Origin: Billgrantia azerbaijanica
GTDB lineage: Bacteria > Pseudomonadota > Gammaproteobacteria > Pseudomonadales > Halomonadaceae
Reading direction: 5' to 3'
DNA: 64,000 nucleotides
Assembly (NCBI GenBank): GCA_004551485.1
Contig: SBLD01000002.1
Location: 62,001 to 126,000, forward strand
The notes under the pieces were generated by a model. That model was not told the DNA's origin. It saw nothing but the letters and a program-made list of their open reading frames with translations, and ran no database searches. Below are positions 1 to 9,142 of this stretch, piece by piece (position 1 is the first letter of the stretch; each line of letters starts with the position of its first letter). Position numbers and translations under genes: made by a program.

Positions 1-528
1 GTGATCACCGTCGATCCCCATCTGCACCGCATCGAGCGGCTCGACCAGGCGATCCCCCTCGAGCACGCCATCGCCCTCTCCGGGGCGGAGCGCCTCGCAG
101 CGCTGATCGCCGCGAAGCGTGACGCGCCTCTGCTGCTCGGTCCCGATGCCGAGGCGTACCAGTGGGTGGCCCGCGCCGCGGCGGCGACCGGCTTCGCCTT
201 CGACGTCTGCCGCAAGGTGCGCCATGGCGACCGTGAGGTGGAGATCGCCCTGCCCGGGATCGACGTCAACGGCCGCCGGGTGGTACTGATGGATGACGTC
301 GCCAGTTCCGGCCACACCCTGGCCCGCGCCGCCGAGCAGCTGCTTCGGGCCGGTGCCGCCTCCGTGGATGTGGCCATCACCCATGCGCTTTTCGCCGGCG
401 ATGCCCTGACGGTGCTCGAGGCCGCCGGGGTGGGCGAGGTGTGGAGCACCGATTGCATTGCCCACGCGAGCAATGCCATTACCATGGCGCCGCTGCTGGC
501 CGGGGCCCTGCGGGATGTGCTGCCGTGA
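1..528 (+). CDS. PRPP synthetase-like protein, C-terminal part (partial)
   Basis: The visible 175 residues match the C-terminal half of the ribose-phosphate diphosphokinase (PRPP synthetase) family, which makes PRPP from ribose 5-phosphate and ATP. The opening TVDPHLHRI corresponds to an internal motif of the family, so the true start lies upstream and the GTG at base 1 is not a start. The PRPP-binding loop is visible as VVLMDDVASSGHT at about residues 95-107, preceded by CRKVRHGDREVEI. The sequence diverges from housekeeping Prs, so this may be a paralogue with a different role, such as nucleoside phosphorolysis-linked ribose salvage; upstream neighbours are needed to decide. The family call is firm; the exact substrate is not. 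Confidence 0.8.
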   Translation: MITVDPHLHRIERLDQAIPLEHAIALSGAERLAALIAAKRDAPLLLGPDAEAYQWVARAAAATGFAFDVCRKVRHGDREVEIALPGIDVNGRRVVLMDDVASSGHTLARAAEQLLRAGAASVDVAITHALFAGDALTVLEAAGVGEVWSTDCIAHASNAITMAPLLAGALRDVLP

Positions 529-691
529 GCCGGCCGAGCGGAACCGCTCTCTGACCGCATGCGATGGAGCGCGCGAACGATGACAAGGAACGGGGCGCGT
601 GGCGACGGCCCCGATGGGAACGACCCGCCTGCCGCAGGCGGTGCCGATTGCCGGCAGCCCGCCGCAGGCTAGTAAACAGGAGGTGAGAGGG

Positions 692-1330
692 ATGAATTCG
701 ACGATTAGTGCCATTCTGCTGGCCGGGGTGGCCATCGCCCTGGCGCTGACGGCCCTGGGGCTCTTCCTGTACGTCCGCCGGTCGCAGGACGACGGAGCGG
801 GGGAGGCCGCGGCACAAGAGACGACGCCGGCCGCCCCCCCGCCGCCCAGGGAGGTGGCACCGGAGGAGGGGGATGCCGGTACGACGGCGTCGGCCGAGCC
901 GCCGGTCGCCCACCGCTTCCAGGTCAGCGAGGGGGACGGCGTGCAGCAGTGCCTGTTCGTGGTGTTCGACTGGCCGGCGCTGGATACCAACCGTCGACTC
1001 AACAAGCTCCTCGAGAAGGAAGGTGCCCACTACGATGCCAAGCAGGGCGTCTACACCCTCCGCGACGCGCGCATCGGCTACCGACTGACGGTGGCCGACA
1101 GCTCGTCTCCCGGACGGCTTCCGCCGCTGCACGAGCCGGGAGAGCATCCCATCGTGGAAGGCATCTCCATCCTGGTTCACTTCCGCAACAAGAAGCGCGT
1201 CGCCCAGAGCCCCGAGACCCTGATCCGCCTCACCCAGTCGGTGGCGGCCATCGGCGGCAAGATCCTCGACGCCGAGCGCAACGAGGTCAGCGACGAGGAC
1301 TTCGCCAAGCTGCGCCAGGCGTCGCAGTGA
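692..1330 (+). CDS. Membrane-anchored protein with ZipA-like architecture
   Basis: A 212-residue protein starting at ATG 692, behind a strong AGGAGGT-type ribosome site; an in-frame upstream GTG at 599 lacks such support. Residues about 5-26 form one N-terminal membrane segment followed by basic residues, so the bulk should be cytoplasmic. Next comes an acidic and proline/alanine-rich linker (about 30-75), then a globular domain to the end. The C-terminal pattern (GISILVHF, then AAIGGKILDAERNEV) resembles the FtsZ-binding domain of ZipA, and the order TM, Pro-rich linker, C-terminal domain is that of ZipA. It is shorter than typical ZipA and is not beside ligA here, so it is probably a paralogue. 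ZipA-like is a resemblance, not proof. Confidence 0.6.
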   Translation: MNSTISAILLAGVAIALALTALGLFLYVRRSQDDGAGEAAAQETTPAAPPPPREVAPEEGDAGTTASAEPPVAHRFQVSEGDGVQQCLFVVFDWPALDTNRRLNKLLEKEGAHYDAKQGVYTLRDARIGYRLTVADSSSPGRLPPLHEPGEHPIVEGISILVHFRNKKRVAQSPETLIRLTQSVAAIGGKILDAERNEVSDEDFAKLRQASQ

Positions 1331-1352
1331 GGCGCGCCCGGCGCGCCGCGGG

Positions 1353-2300
1353 TCAGCGTCGCAGGATCCAGTAGCGCCCGCTCATCGGGCCGGGGCGTGC
1401 GTGAAGGGTCGGGCGCCCGCCCGTCTCCCAGGGGAGGTCGCGGCGCGGCTCGGGGCTGATCGCCATCAGCCGGCGGATGCGCTCGGCGGTCGGGGGATGG
1501 GTGCGCAGCCAGTCGAGCCAGGCCGGCGGGTGACGACCGAACAGCGTTACCAGCCAGCGACTGTTGTGGCGCTCCAGCACCTGCAGCGCCGAGGCGAGGC
1601 CGCGTGGGTCGCCGGTGATGGCGATCGCTTCCAGGTCGGCGGTGTACTCGCGGTTGCGGGAGAGCGCCAGCTGCAGCAGGGTACTCAGCGTCGGGGCGAA
1701 CGCCACCAGCAGAAGCGCCAGCCACGGAAAGGGGAGATCGCCGGCGAGGATCATCGGCAGCATCAGCAGGATGCTGATCTGCACCACCGTGGTGATCCAC
1801 ACCGTGAGCCGCGTCATGGCCGCCGCGATCGACATCACCTTGGTATCGCCATGCCGCAGGTGGCTCACCTCGTGGGCCAGTACTCCGGCGAGCTCGCGCA
1901 GCGAGAGGGTGCGCAGCAGGCCGTCGGTGATGGCGATGCCGCCGTCGCGGCGGTCGCCGACGGCGAAGGCGTTGAGCTCGGGCGAGGGGGCATAGTAGAG
2001 CAGCGGCGCGATCTCCAGGTCGGCGCGCTGGTAGAGGGCGTCGAGCAGCCGATAGAGCTCCGGGGCGTGATGGCGCCGCAGCAGGCCGGCGCTGGCGTTG
2101 GCCAGGATCAGCCGTGCCGGGACCCAACTGCTGACGTACACGGCCAGCAGCACCATGGCCAGACACAGCAGCACCCCGAACGGGCCGGCCAGCAGGTAGC
2201 CGGGAAGCGACAGCACCAGCGCCAGGCTGGCCATGATCAGCAGCGTCTGCAGGCCGTTGGTCAAGCGGTTGCGCCAGAGGCGGTCCTGTCTCAGTGCCAT
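1353..2300 (-). CDS. M48-family zinc metalloprotease (HtpX-like)
   Basis: A 315-residue membrane protease. Two hydrophobic segments near residues 20-60 are followed by the zinc motif HEVSH in AGVLAHEVSHLRHGD (about residue 150), another hydrophobic pair (about 165-210), and the downstream glutamate of the third zinc ligand in NREYTADLEA. This is the HtpX/M48 layout, used for inner-membrane protein quality control with the catalytic site facing the cytoplasm. The ATG at 2300 was chosen because GAGGA lies just upstream; an in-frame TTG five codons earlier has no such site. It ends 23 bases from the convergent gene at 692. Whether it is the stress-induced HtpX itself or a paralogue cannot be told from the sequence. 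Confidence 0.88.
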   Translation of the reverse strand: MALRQDRLWRNRLTNGLQTLLIMASLALVLSLPGYLLAGPFGVLLCLAMVLLAVYVSSWVPARLILANASAGLLRRHHAPELYRLLDALYQRADLEIAPLLYYAPSPELNAFAVGDRRDGGIAITDGLLRTLSLRELAGVLAHEVSHLRHGDTKVMSIAAAMTRLTVWITTVVQISILLMLPMILAGDLPFPWLALLLVAFAPTLSTLLQLALSRNREYTADLEAIAITGDPRGLASALQVLERHNSRWLVTLFGRHPPAWLDWLRTHPPTAERIRRLMAISPEPRRDLPWETGGRPTLHARPGPMSGRYWILRR

Positions 2301-2507
2301 GGGCGTTCCTCGCAACGATCTACCCCTACCCTAGCCCGAGGTGTCCTGCCCCGATAGGGGGCCTTCATCAGGTGGACGCGGCCAGGGGCGTCCTCGTGCC
2401 AGTGGTCGCGACTATACTCTGCCTATTCCCACAGGGCGGGGCTTGGCGTGCCGGTGCGTGGTCACTGCCCTTGCCCGAAGGCATCACCCGGGAGGTCGGG
2501 AGGCGCC

Positions 2508-3533
2508 ATGTCAGACACCAAGGTGGCCGTGCTGTTGGGCGATCCCCGTCTGCCTTATGCCTATGCCGTCGGGGGCGTCTTTGGCGACGAGGAGTTGGCC
2601 GCGGTCGAGCAGCTGCGCAAGGCCCTCGCGCGACTCCGGGGGTATCGTTTCACGTTTCTCGACGACCATGAGGCCTGGATCGACGTCCTGCGTGCCGATC
2701 CCCCGGACCTTGCCCTGAACTTCTGCGACACGGGCTTTCGCAACGATTGGGAACTGGAACGCGATGTGCCGGCACTGCTGGAAATCCTCGGGATTCCCTA
2801 TACCGGTGCCGACCCCATGAGTATCAGCCTGACCACCGACAAGGCCCTGGTGGGGGCCGTGGCGGCACGGCAAGGGATCCCGGTTCCCAACGAGACCTAT
2901 GTGGACCTGATGGCCGCCCCGCTGGTCCTGCCGACCGTCTACCCCTGCCTGATCAAGCCCAACGGCAGCGGCGGCAGCTTCGGCATCACCCGGGACTGCG
3001 TGGTGCGGAACGCCGGGGAGGCGGAGGCCTACCTGCGCTGGCTGGCCGAGCAGCCGGGGGTTGTCGATGCGCTCATCCAGGACTTCCTGACCGGGCCGGA
3101 GTACACCCTGGGGCTGATGGGCAATATCGCCTCCGGCCTGACGGTGCTGCCGCCGCTGGAGATCGACTACTCCGCCCTGGACCCCGACCTGCCCCCCATC
3201 CTGACCCATGGCTCCAAGGCCGATCCCGACTCGCCCTACTGGGAGAAGCTCGGCTTCCGACGGGCCGATCTCGACGAGATCACCCGCAGCCAGCTGGTCG
3301 AGTACGCCGTCCGCCTGTTCCGGCGCCTGGGGCTGCGCGACTATGCCCGCATCGACTTCCGTGAGGGCGAGGACGGTCAGCCACGACTGCTCGACGTCAA
3401 CACCAACCCGACCTGGTACTGGGACGGCAAGCTGGCATTGATGGCCCAGTGGGCGGGGCATCCGTACCATGAGCTGCTGCGCCTGATTCTCGAGGCGGCG
3501 ATCGCCCGCTGTGGCCTTCGCGCTCCTACTTGA
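2508..3533 (+). CDS. D-alanine--D-alanine ligase-like ATP-grasp enzyme
   Basis: A 341-residue ATP-grasp protein starting at ATG 2508 behind GGGAGG. It contains the Ddl-style N-terminal segment (DLALNFCDTGFRNDWELE), the GIPYTGADP motif followed by DKAL, the nucleotide-binding LIKPNGSGGSFGI, the EYTLGLMGN segment, and the metal-binding end motif ARIDFREGEDGQPRLLDVNTNP. Family members join two amino acids using ATP; Ddl makes the D-Ala-D-Ala of peptidoglycan. It is not in a mur/fts cluster and lacks neighbours of that pathway, so it may be an accessory ligase with another carboxylate-amine substrate. The gene stands alone between convergent neighbours, and 12 bases separate it from the hydrolase on the other strand. 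Confidence 0.82.
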   Translation: MSDTKVAVLLGDPRLPYAYAVGGVFGDEELAAVEQLRKALARLRGYRFTFLDDHEAWIDVLRADPPDLALNFCDTGFRNDWELERDVPALLEILGIPYTGADPMSISLTTDKALVGAVAARQGIPVPNETYVDLMAAPLVLPTVYPCLIKPNGSGGSFGITRDCVVRNAGEAEAYLRWLAEQPGVVDALIQDFLTGPEYTLGLMGNIASGLTVLPPLEIDYSALDPDLPPILTHGSKADPDSPYWEKLGFRRADLDEITRSQLVEYAVRLFRRLGLRDYARIDFREGEDGQPRLLDVNTNPTWYWDGKLALMAQWAGHPYHELLRLILEAAIARCGLRAPT

Positions 3534-3545
3534 GCCCTTGTCCCC

Positions 3546-5579
3546 TCACAGCAGCTGCCGTGCCACCTCCTCGTCCCAGTCCCGGCGCGCGAAGAGCGCG
3601 TCGCCCTCGTAGGCCTTGAGCACGCCCCGGATGCGAAAGCTCCGGGGCGTGGCGGTCAGGCTGGTGCGACACTCCAGGCGAGTGGACCAATTGCCCCGGC
3701 GGTGGGTGGTGATCTGCTCGACCGCCGCCTCGGCCGTCTCGGGATCGTAGTCGTGGATGCGATAGGTCTTGGCCAGGGTGTAGCCGACCGTCAGGTCGAT
3801 GTCCTCGAGCCGGGCCAGGGCGGCATCGCCAAAATCGCCGCCGGTGGTGGCGATCCGGTAGACCGAGGTGCCGGTGGTCAGGTCGCGCTCCACCCGGCGC
3901 TGGAAAGGGGCCACCTTGAGCGTCGTCATCTCCGGCATGGGGCCGCGTTCCGGCGGGTCGAAGGGCCGCAGGTTGGCGTCCTCCGGGCACGGTGGGCGCT
4001 CCGGGAGGGTCAGCTGGCTGACACCGGTATGGAGGGTGAGATTGACGCGCGTCGGGGCCGGCCAGATCACCGGCCAGTAGCTGGTCGAGATCGCCAGCCG
4101 GATGGTGTGGCCCGGGGCGAAGGCATAGGCGATGTCGTTGAGCCGTACCGCCACGCGATAGCGCCGGCCCGGCTCCAGGGGGGTGGGATCTTCCCGGCTG
4201 TCGCGCTGGGTCAGGTTGAGGATTCCGTAGCTCACCCTCGCCGAGGCGCCGTCCGGGGCGACGTCGTTGAGGCGCACGATGACGTAGGCCACCGGTTGGT
4301 CCACCGACAGGTCGAGCGAGACGCAGGGGGCGCCGAGGATCTCCAGCCGCGCATCGAGAGGATCGGAGTCGAAGACCAGGGACTTGCCATCGTCCTCGCG
4401 CTGGTCGATGGGCGCCTCGCCCTCGGCCCCGAAGCCGTACCAGTCGCCGGCGGCCAGGCCGGTGGTCTGCGGCGAGGCGAGACGCAGGCGGTCTTCGCCA
4501 TCGGGCGTTGCGCCCAGCGACAGCACGTTCAGGTAGAAGGTCCTCGGCCGGATGCGTGGCGAGGGCCAGGCCGTTTCCGCCACCCAGCGACCCGGGCGCT
4601 CGGCATGCATCGGGGCAGGGGGGACGTACTCCTCCATCCATACCCGCAGCAGGGGGTCGTCCATGACGCCGGTGTCGAGGCCCTTCAGCCAGTGATCCCA
4701 CCAGCGCAGTGCCTCCTGGAAGAAACCGATCGCCGGGCCGGGCAGGGCGGCGTGGGGGAAGGCATGGGACCAAGGGCCGATCAGCCCCTTGCACGGTACC
4801 TCGAGGCCTTCCAGCAGGCGCGGGATGGCGTTCACGTAGCCGTCCGCCCACCCTCCGACCGCGAACACCGGACAGCGCACCGCGGCGAAGTCCTCGCACA
4901 CCGAGCCGTGCCGCCAGTACGCATCGCGATGGGGATGGCGCATCCACACCAGGGGGTAGAAGGGCGCCTGCTCGATGCGCTGCCGCCACTGGGTGCGCCA
5001 CTCCGCCCCGACGATGTCGGGATCCGGTGGGGTGGTGGCGCAGGCCAGCAGCACCGAGCCCCAGCCGAGGTTCTCGTTGAGCAGGCAGCCGCCCTGGTAG
5101 TGGACGTCGTCGCGGTAGCGGTCGTCGGTGGAGCACATGGTGATGATGGCCTTGAGTGCGGCCGGTCGCAGGGCCGCCACCTGGAGGGCGTTGAAGCCGC
5201 CCCAGGAGATGCCCATCATGCCGACCTCCCCGCTGCACCAGGGCTGGGCGACCAGCCACTCGATGGCCTGCACGGCGTCGTCGAGCTCCTGCGGGAGGTA
5301 TTCGTCCAGCAGCAGGCCGTCCGAGTCGCCGCTGCCGCGCAGGTCGAGTCGCACGCAGGCATAGCCATGGCCGGCGAAATAGCGGTGCAGCGGCTCGTCG
5401 CGCAGCCGCGTGAAGTCGCGCTTGCGGTAGGGCATGTACTCCAGGATGGCCGGCACCGGGTTGGCTTCCGCATCGGTGGGCAACCAGATGCGGGCCGCCA
5501 GTCGGGCGCCATCGGTCATGGGGATCCAGACGTTCTCCAGGACGCGAACCTCGCGGGGAAAATCCTCGACGACCTTCAT
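3546..5579 (-). CDS. CocE/NonD-type alpha/beta hydrolase (S15 family), copy 1
   Basis: A 677-residue serine hydrolase of the CocE/X-Pro dipeptidyl-peptidase type. The alpha/beta core is at about 20-300 with the nucleophile elbow GISWGG, the ARIWLPT and RLDLRGSGDSDG strands and GGWADGY near the catalytic acid; the C-terminal half is the jelly-roll domain typical of the family. Known members cleave esters or N-terminal X-Pro bonds; the substrate here is unknown. The start at 5579 was chosen because GGAGGG precedes it by eight bases. No signal peptide is seen. A close paralogue of nearly the same length begins at 7089 in the opposite orientation, with an Hsp20 and a Host_attach gene between them. 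Confidence 0.87.
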   Translation of the reverse strand: MKVVEDFPREVRVLENVWIPMTDGARLAARIWLPTDAEANPVPAILEYMPYRKRDFTRLRDEPLHRYFAGHGYACVRLDLRGSGDSDGLLLDEYLPQELDDAVQAIEWLVAQPWCSGEVGMMGISWGGFNALQVAALRPAALKAIITMCSTDDRYRDDVHYQGGCLLNENLGWGSVLLACATTPPDPDIVGAEWRTQWRQRIEQAPFYPLVWMRHPHRDAYWRHGSVCEDFAAVRCPVFAVGGWADGYVNAIPRLLEGLEVPCKGLIGPWSHAFPHAALPGPAIGFFQEALRWWDHWLKGLDTGVMDDPLLRVWMEEYVPPAPMHAERPGRWVAETAWPSPRIRPRTFYLNVLSLGATPDGEDRLRLASPQTTGLAAGDWYGFGAEGEAPIDQREDDGKSLVFDSDPLDARLEILGAPCVSLDLSVDQPVAYVIVRLNDVAPDGASARVSYGILNLTQRDSREDPTPLEPGRRYRVAVRLNDIAYAFAPGHTIRLAISTSYWPVIWPAPTRVNLTLHTGVSQLTLPERPPCPEDANLRPFDPPERGPMPEMTTLKVAPFQRRVERDLTTGTSVYRIATTGGDFGDAALARLEDIDLTVGYTLAKTYRIHDYDPETAEAAVEQITTHRRGNWSTRLECRTSLTATPRSFRIRGVLKAYEGDALFARRDWDEEVARQLL

Positions 5580-5741
5580 GACGTGACCCTCCAGGGCAAG
5601 CCTGCGCGGCGACGGCGCTTGATGAAGCATATACGAGGGCGGGGCCTAACGGCGTTGGCTCGCAACGCCAGCCCAAGGGAAAAACCATCGTAGACCTTGA
5701 TCGGCGTCATGTCCGTCCCATGCCGATCTCCTACGCTTACT

Positions 5742-5768
5742 TGTGCGATCGGATCGCTGGATCGCACA
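5742..5768. promoter_or_regulatory. Inverted repeat in hsp20 leader
   Basis: TGTGCGATC and GATCGCACA are perfect 9-base inverted arms separated by 9 bases, ending 68 bases before the hsp20 start. This could be a dimeric repressor operator or a leader hairpin; the sequence does not decide between them. Confidence 0.5.
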
Positions 5769-5836
5769 TCCCCGGTGGGGCCGGGAAACTCGACTCCATC
5801 GTGTTTCTCCCTGGCTATCTTGTGAGGTGCCAAATC

Positions 5837-6352
5837 ATGGCCAACAAGAAGTTCGAGGAGGCTTCCGCCTCCCCCAATCAGCCTGCCACGACGCCCGAGC
5901 CGGAAGCCCAGGCCCCGGTACCACGCCCCTCGAGTCCTTTCCGGGAGCTGGATCGCATGTTCGATAGCCTGCTGGCGCGGGACTGGATACACCCCCTGCG
6001 CTGGGAGCGTCTCTCGCCCTTCGAGCCGCGCCTGCCACGTGTCGATATCCTCGACCGGGATGCCGAGGTGGTGGTACGTGCCGAGATTCCCGGCATCGAG
6101 CGCGAGGACCTCGACGTCTCGGTGACCGACAGGACGGTGACCATCAAGGGGGAGAGCCGCAAGGAAACCAGGGACGAAGAAGGCGAGTACTATCGCTGCG
6201 AGATCTCCCGCGGCAGCGTGCTGCGCGCGGTGGAGTTGCCCTGCGACATCGACGCCGACAAGGCCGAGGCGAGCTTCCGCAACGGTGTCCTCGAACTGAC
6301 GCTTCCCAAGGTCAGGGAGGCCCACCGTCGCAAGGTGGACATCAAGAGCTGA
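5837..6352 (+). CDS. Small heat-shock protein, Hsp20 family
   Basis: A 171-residue alpha-crystallin-domain chaperone. After a proline-rich N-terminal arm (about 1-45), the crystallin domain runs from about 65 to 160: PRVDILDRDAEVVVRAEIPGIEREDLDVSV, then TVTIKGE, and the conserved end motif FRNGVLELTLPK. Such proteins hold unfolding proteins in the cytoplasm for refolding by ATP-driven chaperones. The ATG at 5837 follows GTGAGGTG; a longer in-frame reading from 5720 has no comparable site. It is followed 61 bases later by the Host_attach-family gene, probably co-transcribed. An inverted repeat at 5742-5768 lies in the leader. It lacks the IbpA-like short N-terminus, so it is better called a class A-like Hsp20. 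Confidence 0.92.
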   Translation: MANKKFEEASASPNQPATTPEPEAQAPVPRPSSPFRELDRMFDSLLARDWIHPLRWERLSPFEPRLPRVDILDRDAEVVVRAEIPGIEREDLDVSVTDRTVTIKGESRKETRDEEGEYYRCEISRGSVLRAVELPCDIDADKAEASFRNGVLELTLPKVREAHRRKVDIKS

Positions 6353-6413
6353 TCCCCATGGCATGGCAGACCCGCGGAAGGCGTCTGCCGTGCCACACCG
6401 CGAGGACATCATC

Positions 6414-6887
6414 ATGACCACGACCGGGGTTTTGATCGCGGACCAGGCACGGGCGCGCCTGTTCACCATCGCGCGGCCGAAAGGCGCCCTCGTGGAGGTG
6501 GCGGATCTGGTCAATCCCGAAGGGCGACTGCACGACCGGGATATCGACGCCGACCGTCCCGGCCGTGCGTTCGATAGCATGGGCCGCGGGCGCCATGCCA
6601 TGGGCAAGCACCACGCGGCGACGGAGCAGCGGGAGATCCGCTTCGCTGGGCAGATCGGCGAACTCCTGGCCGATTGCCTACGGCAGGGCAGCTATGAGCG
6701 CCTGGTCCTCTGTGCGCCGCCGAAATTGCTTGGCTTCATCCGGGAGGCGCTGCCCGAGCGGGTCGCCGACTGCTTGATGCTGGAACTGGACCAGGAGCTT
6801 GCCCACCTCAGCGACGCGGCTATCCGCGCCCACCTGGCGGTGCGCTTGCCCACCGTTATTCAGTCGGTGAGTCCGCCGGCAGCCTGA
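6414..6887 (+). CDS. Host_attach (PF10116) family protein
   Basis: A 157-residue protein matching the family named 'protein required for attachment to host cells'. The hallmark patterns are an N-terminal strand GVLIADQARARLF, then LVEVADLVNPEGRLHDRDIDADRPGRAFDS, GRHAMGKHHAATEQREIRFA, the RLVLCAPPKLLGFIREAL strand, and LDQELAHLSDAAIRAHL near the end. The fold resembles release-factor-like domains, and the family name comes from an Agrobacterium phenotype; in free-living halophiles its role is unknown. The ATG at 6414 is preceded by GAGGA. The gene follows hsp20 closely on the same strand, which suggests co-expression under stress (inference). Confidence 0.8.
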   Translation: MTTTGVLIADQARARLFTIARPKGALVEVADLVNPEGRLHDRDIDADRPGRAFDSMGRGRHAMGKHHAATEQREIRFAGQIGELLADCLRQGSYERLVLCAPPKLLGFIREALPERVADCLMLELDQELAHLSDAAIRAHLAVRLPTVIQSVSPPAA

Positions 6888-7088
6888 GCCCCGGCCTGGC
6901 GGGTGCTCAGTTCGGCGTCATGGGGTAGAAAGCTCAGCGCCAGCCAGCGATAGCCGCCTTGATTGATATCCAGCTTCCTGGGGCGGCAAGGGCCCGTAGG
7001 AGACGCTAGTCTTTGATGCAGATATGGCGGCGCAGGCGAGCCAGCGGTGTGCCAGGTCGGGGGTGCCAGCCGCTGCAGGGGAGCGAGG

Positions 7089-9095
7089 ATGGCGGATGCG
7101 CAGCAGGCCGGCGTGACGGTCATCGAGAACACCTGGATCCCCATGCCGGATGGCGCCCGGCTGGCGGCCAAGCTGTGGCTGCCGGCTGGCGCCGAGTCGG
7201 TCCCCGTGCCGGCGGTCCTCGAGTACATTCCCTACCGCAAGCGGGACGCCCGGGCGATCCGGGACAGCCAGGTCCATGGCCACTTCGCCCGGCACGGCTA
7301 TGCCGGAGTGCGGGTGGATCTGCGTGGCAGTGGCGACTCCGACGGCCTGCTCCATGACGAGTACCTGTCCCAGGAGCTGGAGGATGGGGTCGAGGTGATA
7401 CGCTGGATCGCCACCCAGCCCTGGTGCAATGGACGGGTGGGGATGATGGGCATCTCCTGGGGTGGCTTCAATGCGCTGCAGATTGCGGCCCTGCAACCGC
7501 CGGCGCTGCAGGCCGTGATCACTGTCTGTTCATCGGACGATCGCTACACCGACGATGTCCATTACATGGGCGGCTGTCTGCTCACCGACAACCTGTCCTG
7601 GGCCTCGGTGATGCTGTCCTACAACGCCTGTCCCCCGGATCCGGCCATCGTCGGCGAGTGCTGGCGCGAGCTCTGGTTCCGACGGCTCGAGCACAGCGGA
7701 CTCTGGCTGAAGACCTGGCTGGACCACCAGCGGCGGGACGACTACTGGCGTCACGCCTCGGTCTGCGAGGACTTCGCGGCGATCCGCTGCCCGGTGTTCG
7801 CGGTCAGCGGCTGGGCCGATGGTTACTGCAACACGGTGTTCCGGCTGGTCCAGCACCTCAGGGTGCCGCGCAAGGGGCTGGTCGGGCCCTGGGGCCACAA
7901 GTATCCCCACCTGGGCGGGCCGGGCCCCTCCATCGACTTCCTCGGCGAGTGCCTGCGCTGGTGGGATCGCTGGCTCAAGGATCTCGACAACGGCGTGGAT
8001 CGGGAACCCCTGCTGCGGGCCTGGATGCAGGACAGCGTCTCGCCGATCAGCGACGATCGCCCCGGGCGCTGGGTCGCCGAGACGCAGTGGCCGAGCCGAC
8101 GCCTGCGGCCCCGAGTCTATGCACTCTCCGGGGATGGCCTGGTCGCCGGGGAGCCCTCGGAGGACTCTCCCCTGTCGATCCGCAGTCCGCTGAGCGTGGG
8201 GCTGTTCGCCGGCAAGTGGTGCAGCTATGCGGAGAGCACCGATCTGCCCACCGATCAGCGCCTGGAGGATGGCGGTTCGCTATGCTTCGACACGGCACCG
8301 CTCGCCCAGGATGTCGAGATCCTCGGCCAGCCACTCGTGGCGCTCGAGCTGGCGGTGGACCGGCCCCAGGCGATGGTCGCCGTACGGCTTTCCGACATCG
8401 GCCCCGACGGCACTGTCACCCTGGTGACCTACGGGCTGCTCAACCTCAGCCATCGCCGGGGGCACGAGCGGCCCGAGTCGTTACGCCCCGGCGAGACCTG
8501 CCGGGTCACGATTCGACTGAACCACGTCGCCCAGTGCTTCCCCGCGGGTAACCGTATTCGGGTGGCGATCTCCTCCTCGTACTGGCCGCTCGCCTGGCCG
8601 TCGCCGTCCCCGGCGACCCTGACGCTCCATCCCCGGGGTTGCCGCCTGACCCTGCCGCAGCGTCCCCGACGGGCCGCGGATAGCGAGTTGCCCGACCTCG
8701 GCGAGCCCCGCATGGCGCCGAAGCCGGCCACCACCCTGCTGGTGCCGGCCCACCGTGAGTGGACGGTGCTGTTCAACCTGGCCACCAACGAGGCCACGCT
8801 CGGGGTCATCGACAATGATGGCAGCTGGCGCCTCGACGACCTGCGCCTGACGCTCGGCCATGACGTCACCGAGCGCTACGCCCAGGCCAACGACGACTAC
8901 GCCACGGTGAGCGGCGAGGTCGTCAATCGACGGTGTTTCGAGCGCGGCGACTGGCGGGTGACGATTGCCACCCGCACGGTGATGACCAGCACGGAGACCC
9001 ACTTCCATCTCAACGCCAGCCTGGACGCCTACGAGGGCGGCGAGCGGGTCTTCTCCCGCACCTGGAACGAGGTCATCCCCCGTGACCATCTGTGA
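7089..9095 (+). CDS. CocE/NonD-type alpha/beta hydrolase (S15 family), copy 2
   Basis: A 668-residue paralogue of the hydrolase at 3546-5579, sharing long identical stretches such as VGMMGISWGGFNALQ and RGSGDSDGLL. It has the same nucleophile elbow (GISWGG, about residue 125), the SGWADGY segment and a C-terminal jelly-roll domain. The start at ATG 7089 follows GGGGAGCGAGG; an earlier in-frame ATG at 7047 lacks a site. The two copies are divergent and flank hsp20 and the Host_attach gene, suggesting either an old inverted duplication or capture of the middle pair. Substrate unknown; ester or X-Pro peptide hydrolysis is the family expectation. No export signal is visible. Confidence 0.87.
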   Translation: MADAQQAGVTVIENTWIPMPDGARLAAKLWLPAGAESVPVPAVLEYIPYRKRDARAIRDSQVHGHFARHGYAGVRVDLRGSGDSDGLLHDEYLSQELEDGVEVIRWIATQPWCNGRVGMMGISWGGFNALQIAALQPPALQAVITVCSSDDRYTDDVHYMGGCLLTDNLSWASVMLSYNACPPDPAIVGECWRELWFRRLEHSGLWLKTWLDHQRRDDYWRHASVCEDFAAIRCPVFAVSGWADGYCNTVFRLVQHLRVPRKGLVGPWGHKYPHLGGPGPSIDFLGECLRWWDRWLKDLDNGVDREPLLRAWMQDSVSPISDDRPGRWVAETQWPSRRLRPRVYALSGDGLVAGEPSEDSPLSIRSPLSVGLFAGKWCSYAESTDLPTDQRLEDGGSLCFDTAPLAQDVEILGQPLVALELAVDRPQAMVAVRLSDIGPDGTVTLVTYGLLNLSHRRGHERPESLRPGETCRVTIRLNHVAQCFPAGNRIRVAISSSYWPLAWPSPSPATLTLHPRGCRLTLPQRPRRAADSELPDLGEPRMAPKPATTLLVPAHREWTVLFNLATNEATLGVIDNDGSWRLDDLRLTLGHDVTERYAQANDDYATVSGEVVNRRCFERGDWRVTIATRTVMTSTETHFHLNASLDAYEGGERVFSRTWNEVIPRDHL

Positions 9096-9142
9096 GTCGC
9101 GAGGGCCAGGCCGGCATCGCGAAGCCGGCAGGCCCGCGATGC

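Noticed and set aside
3702-5693. Long plus-strand frame opposite the first CocE-type gene
   Set aside because: Antisense shadow with no family likeness; the minus-strand gene has clear motifs and a ribosome site.
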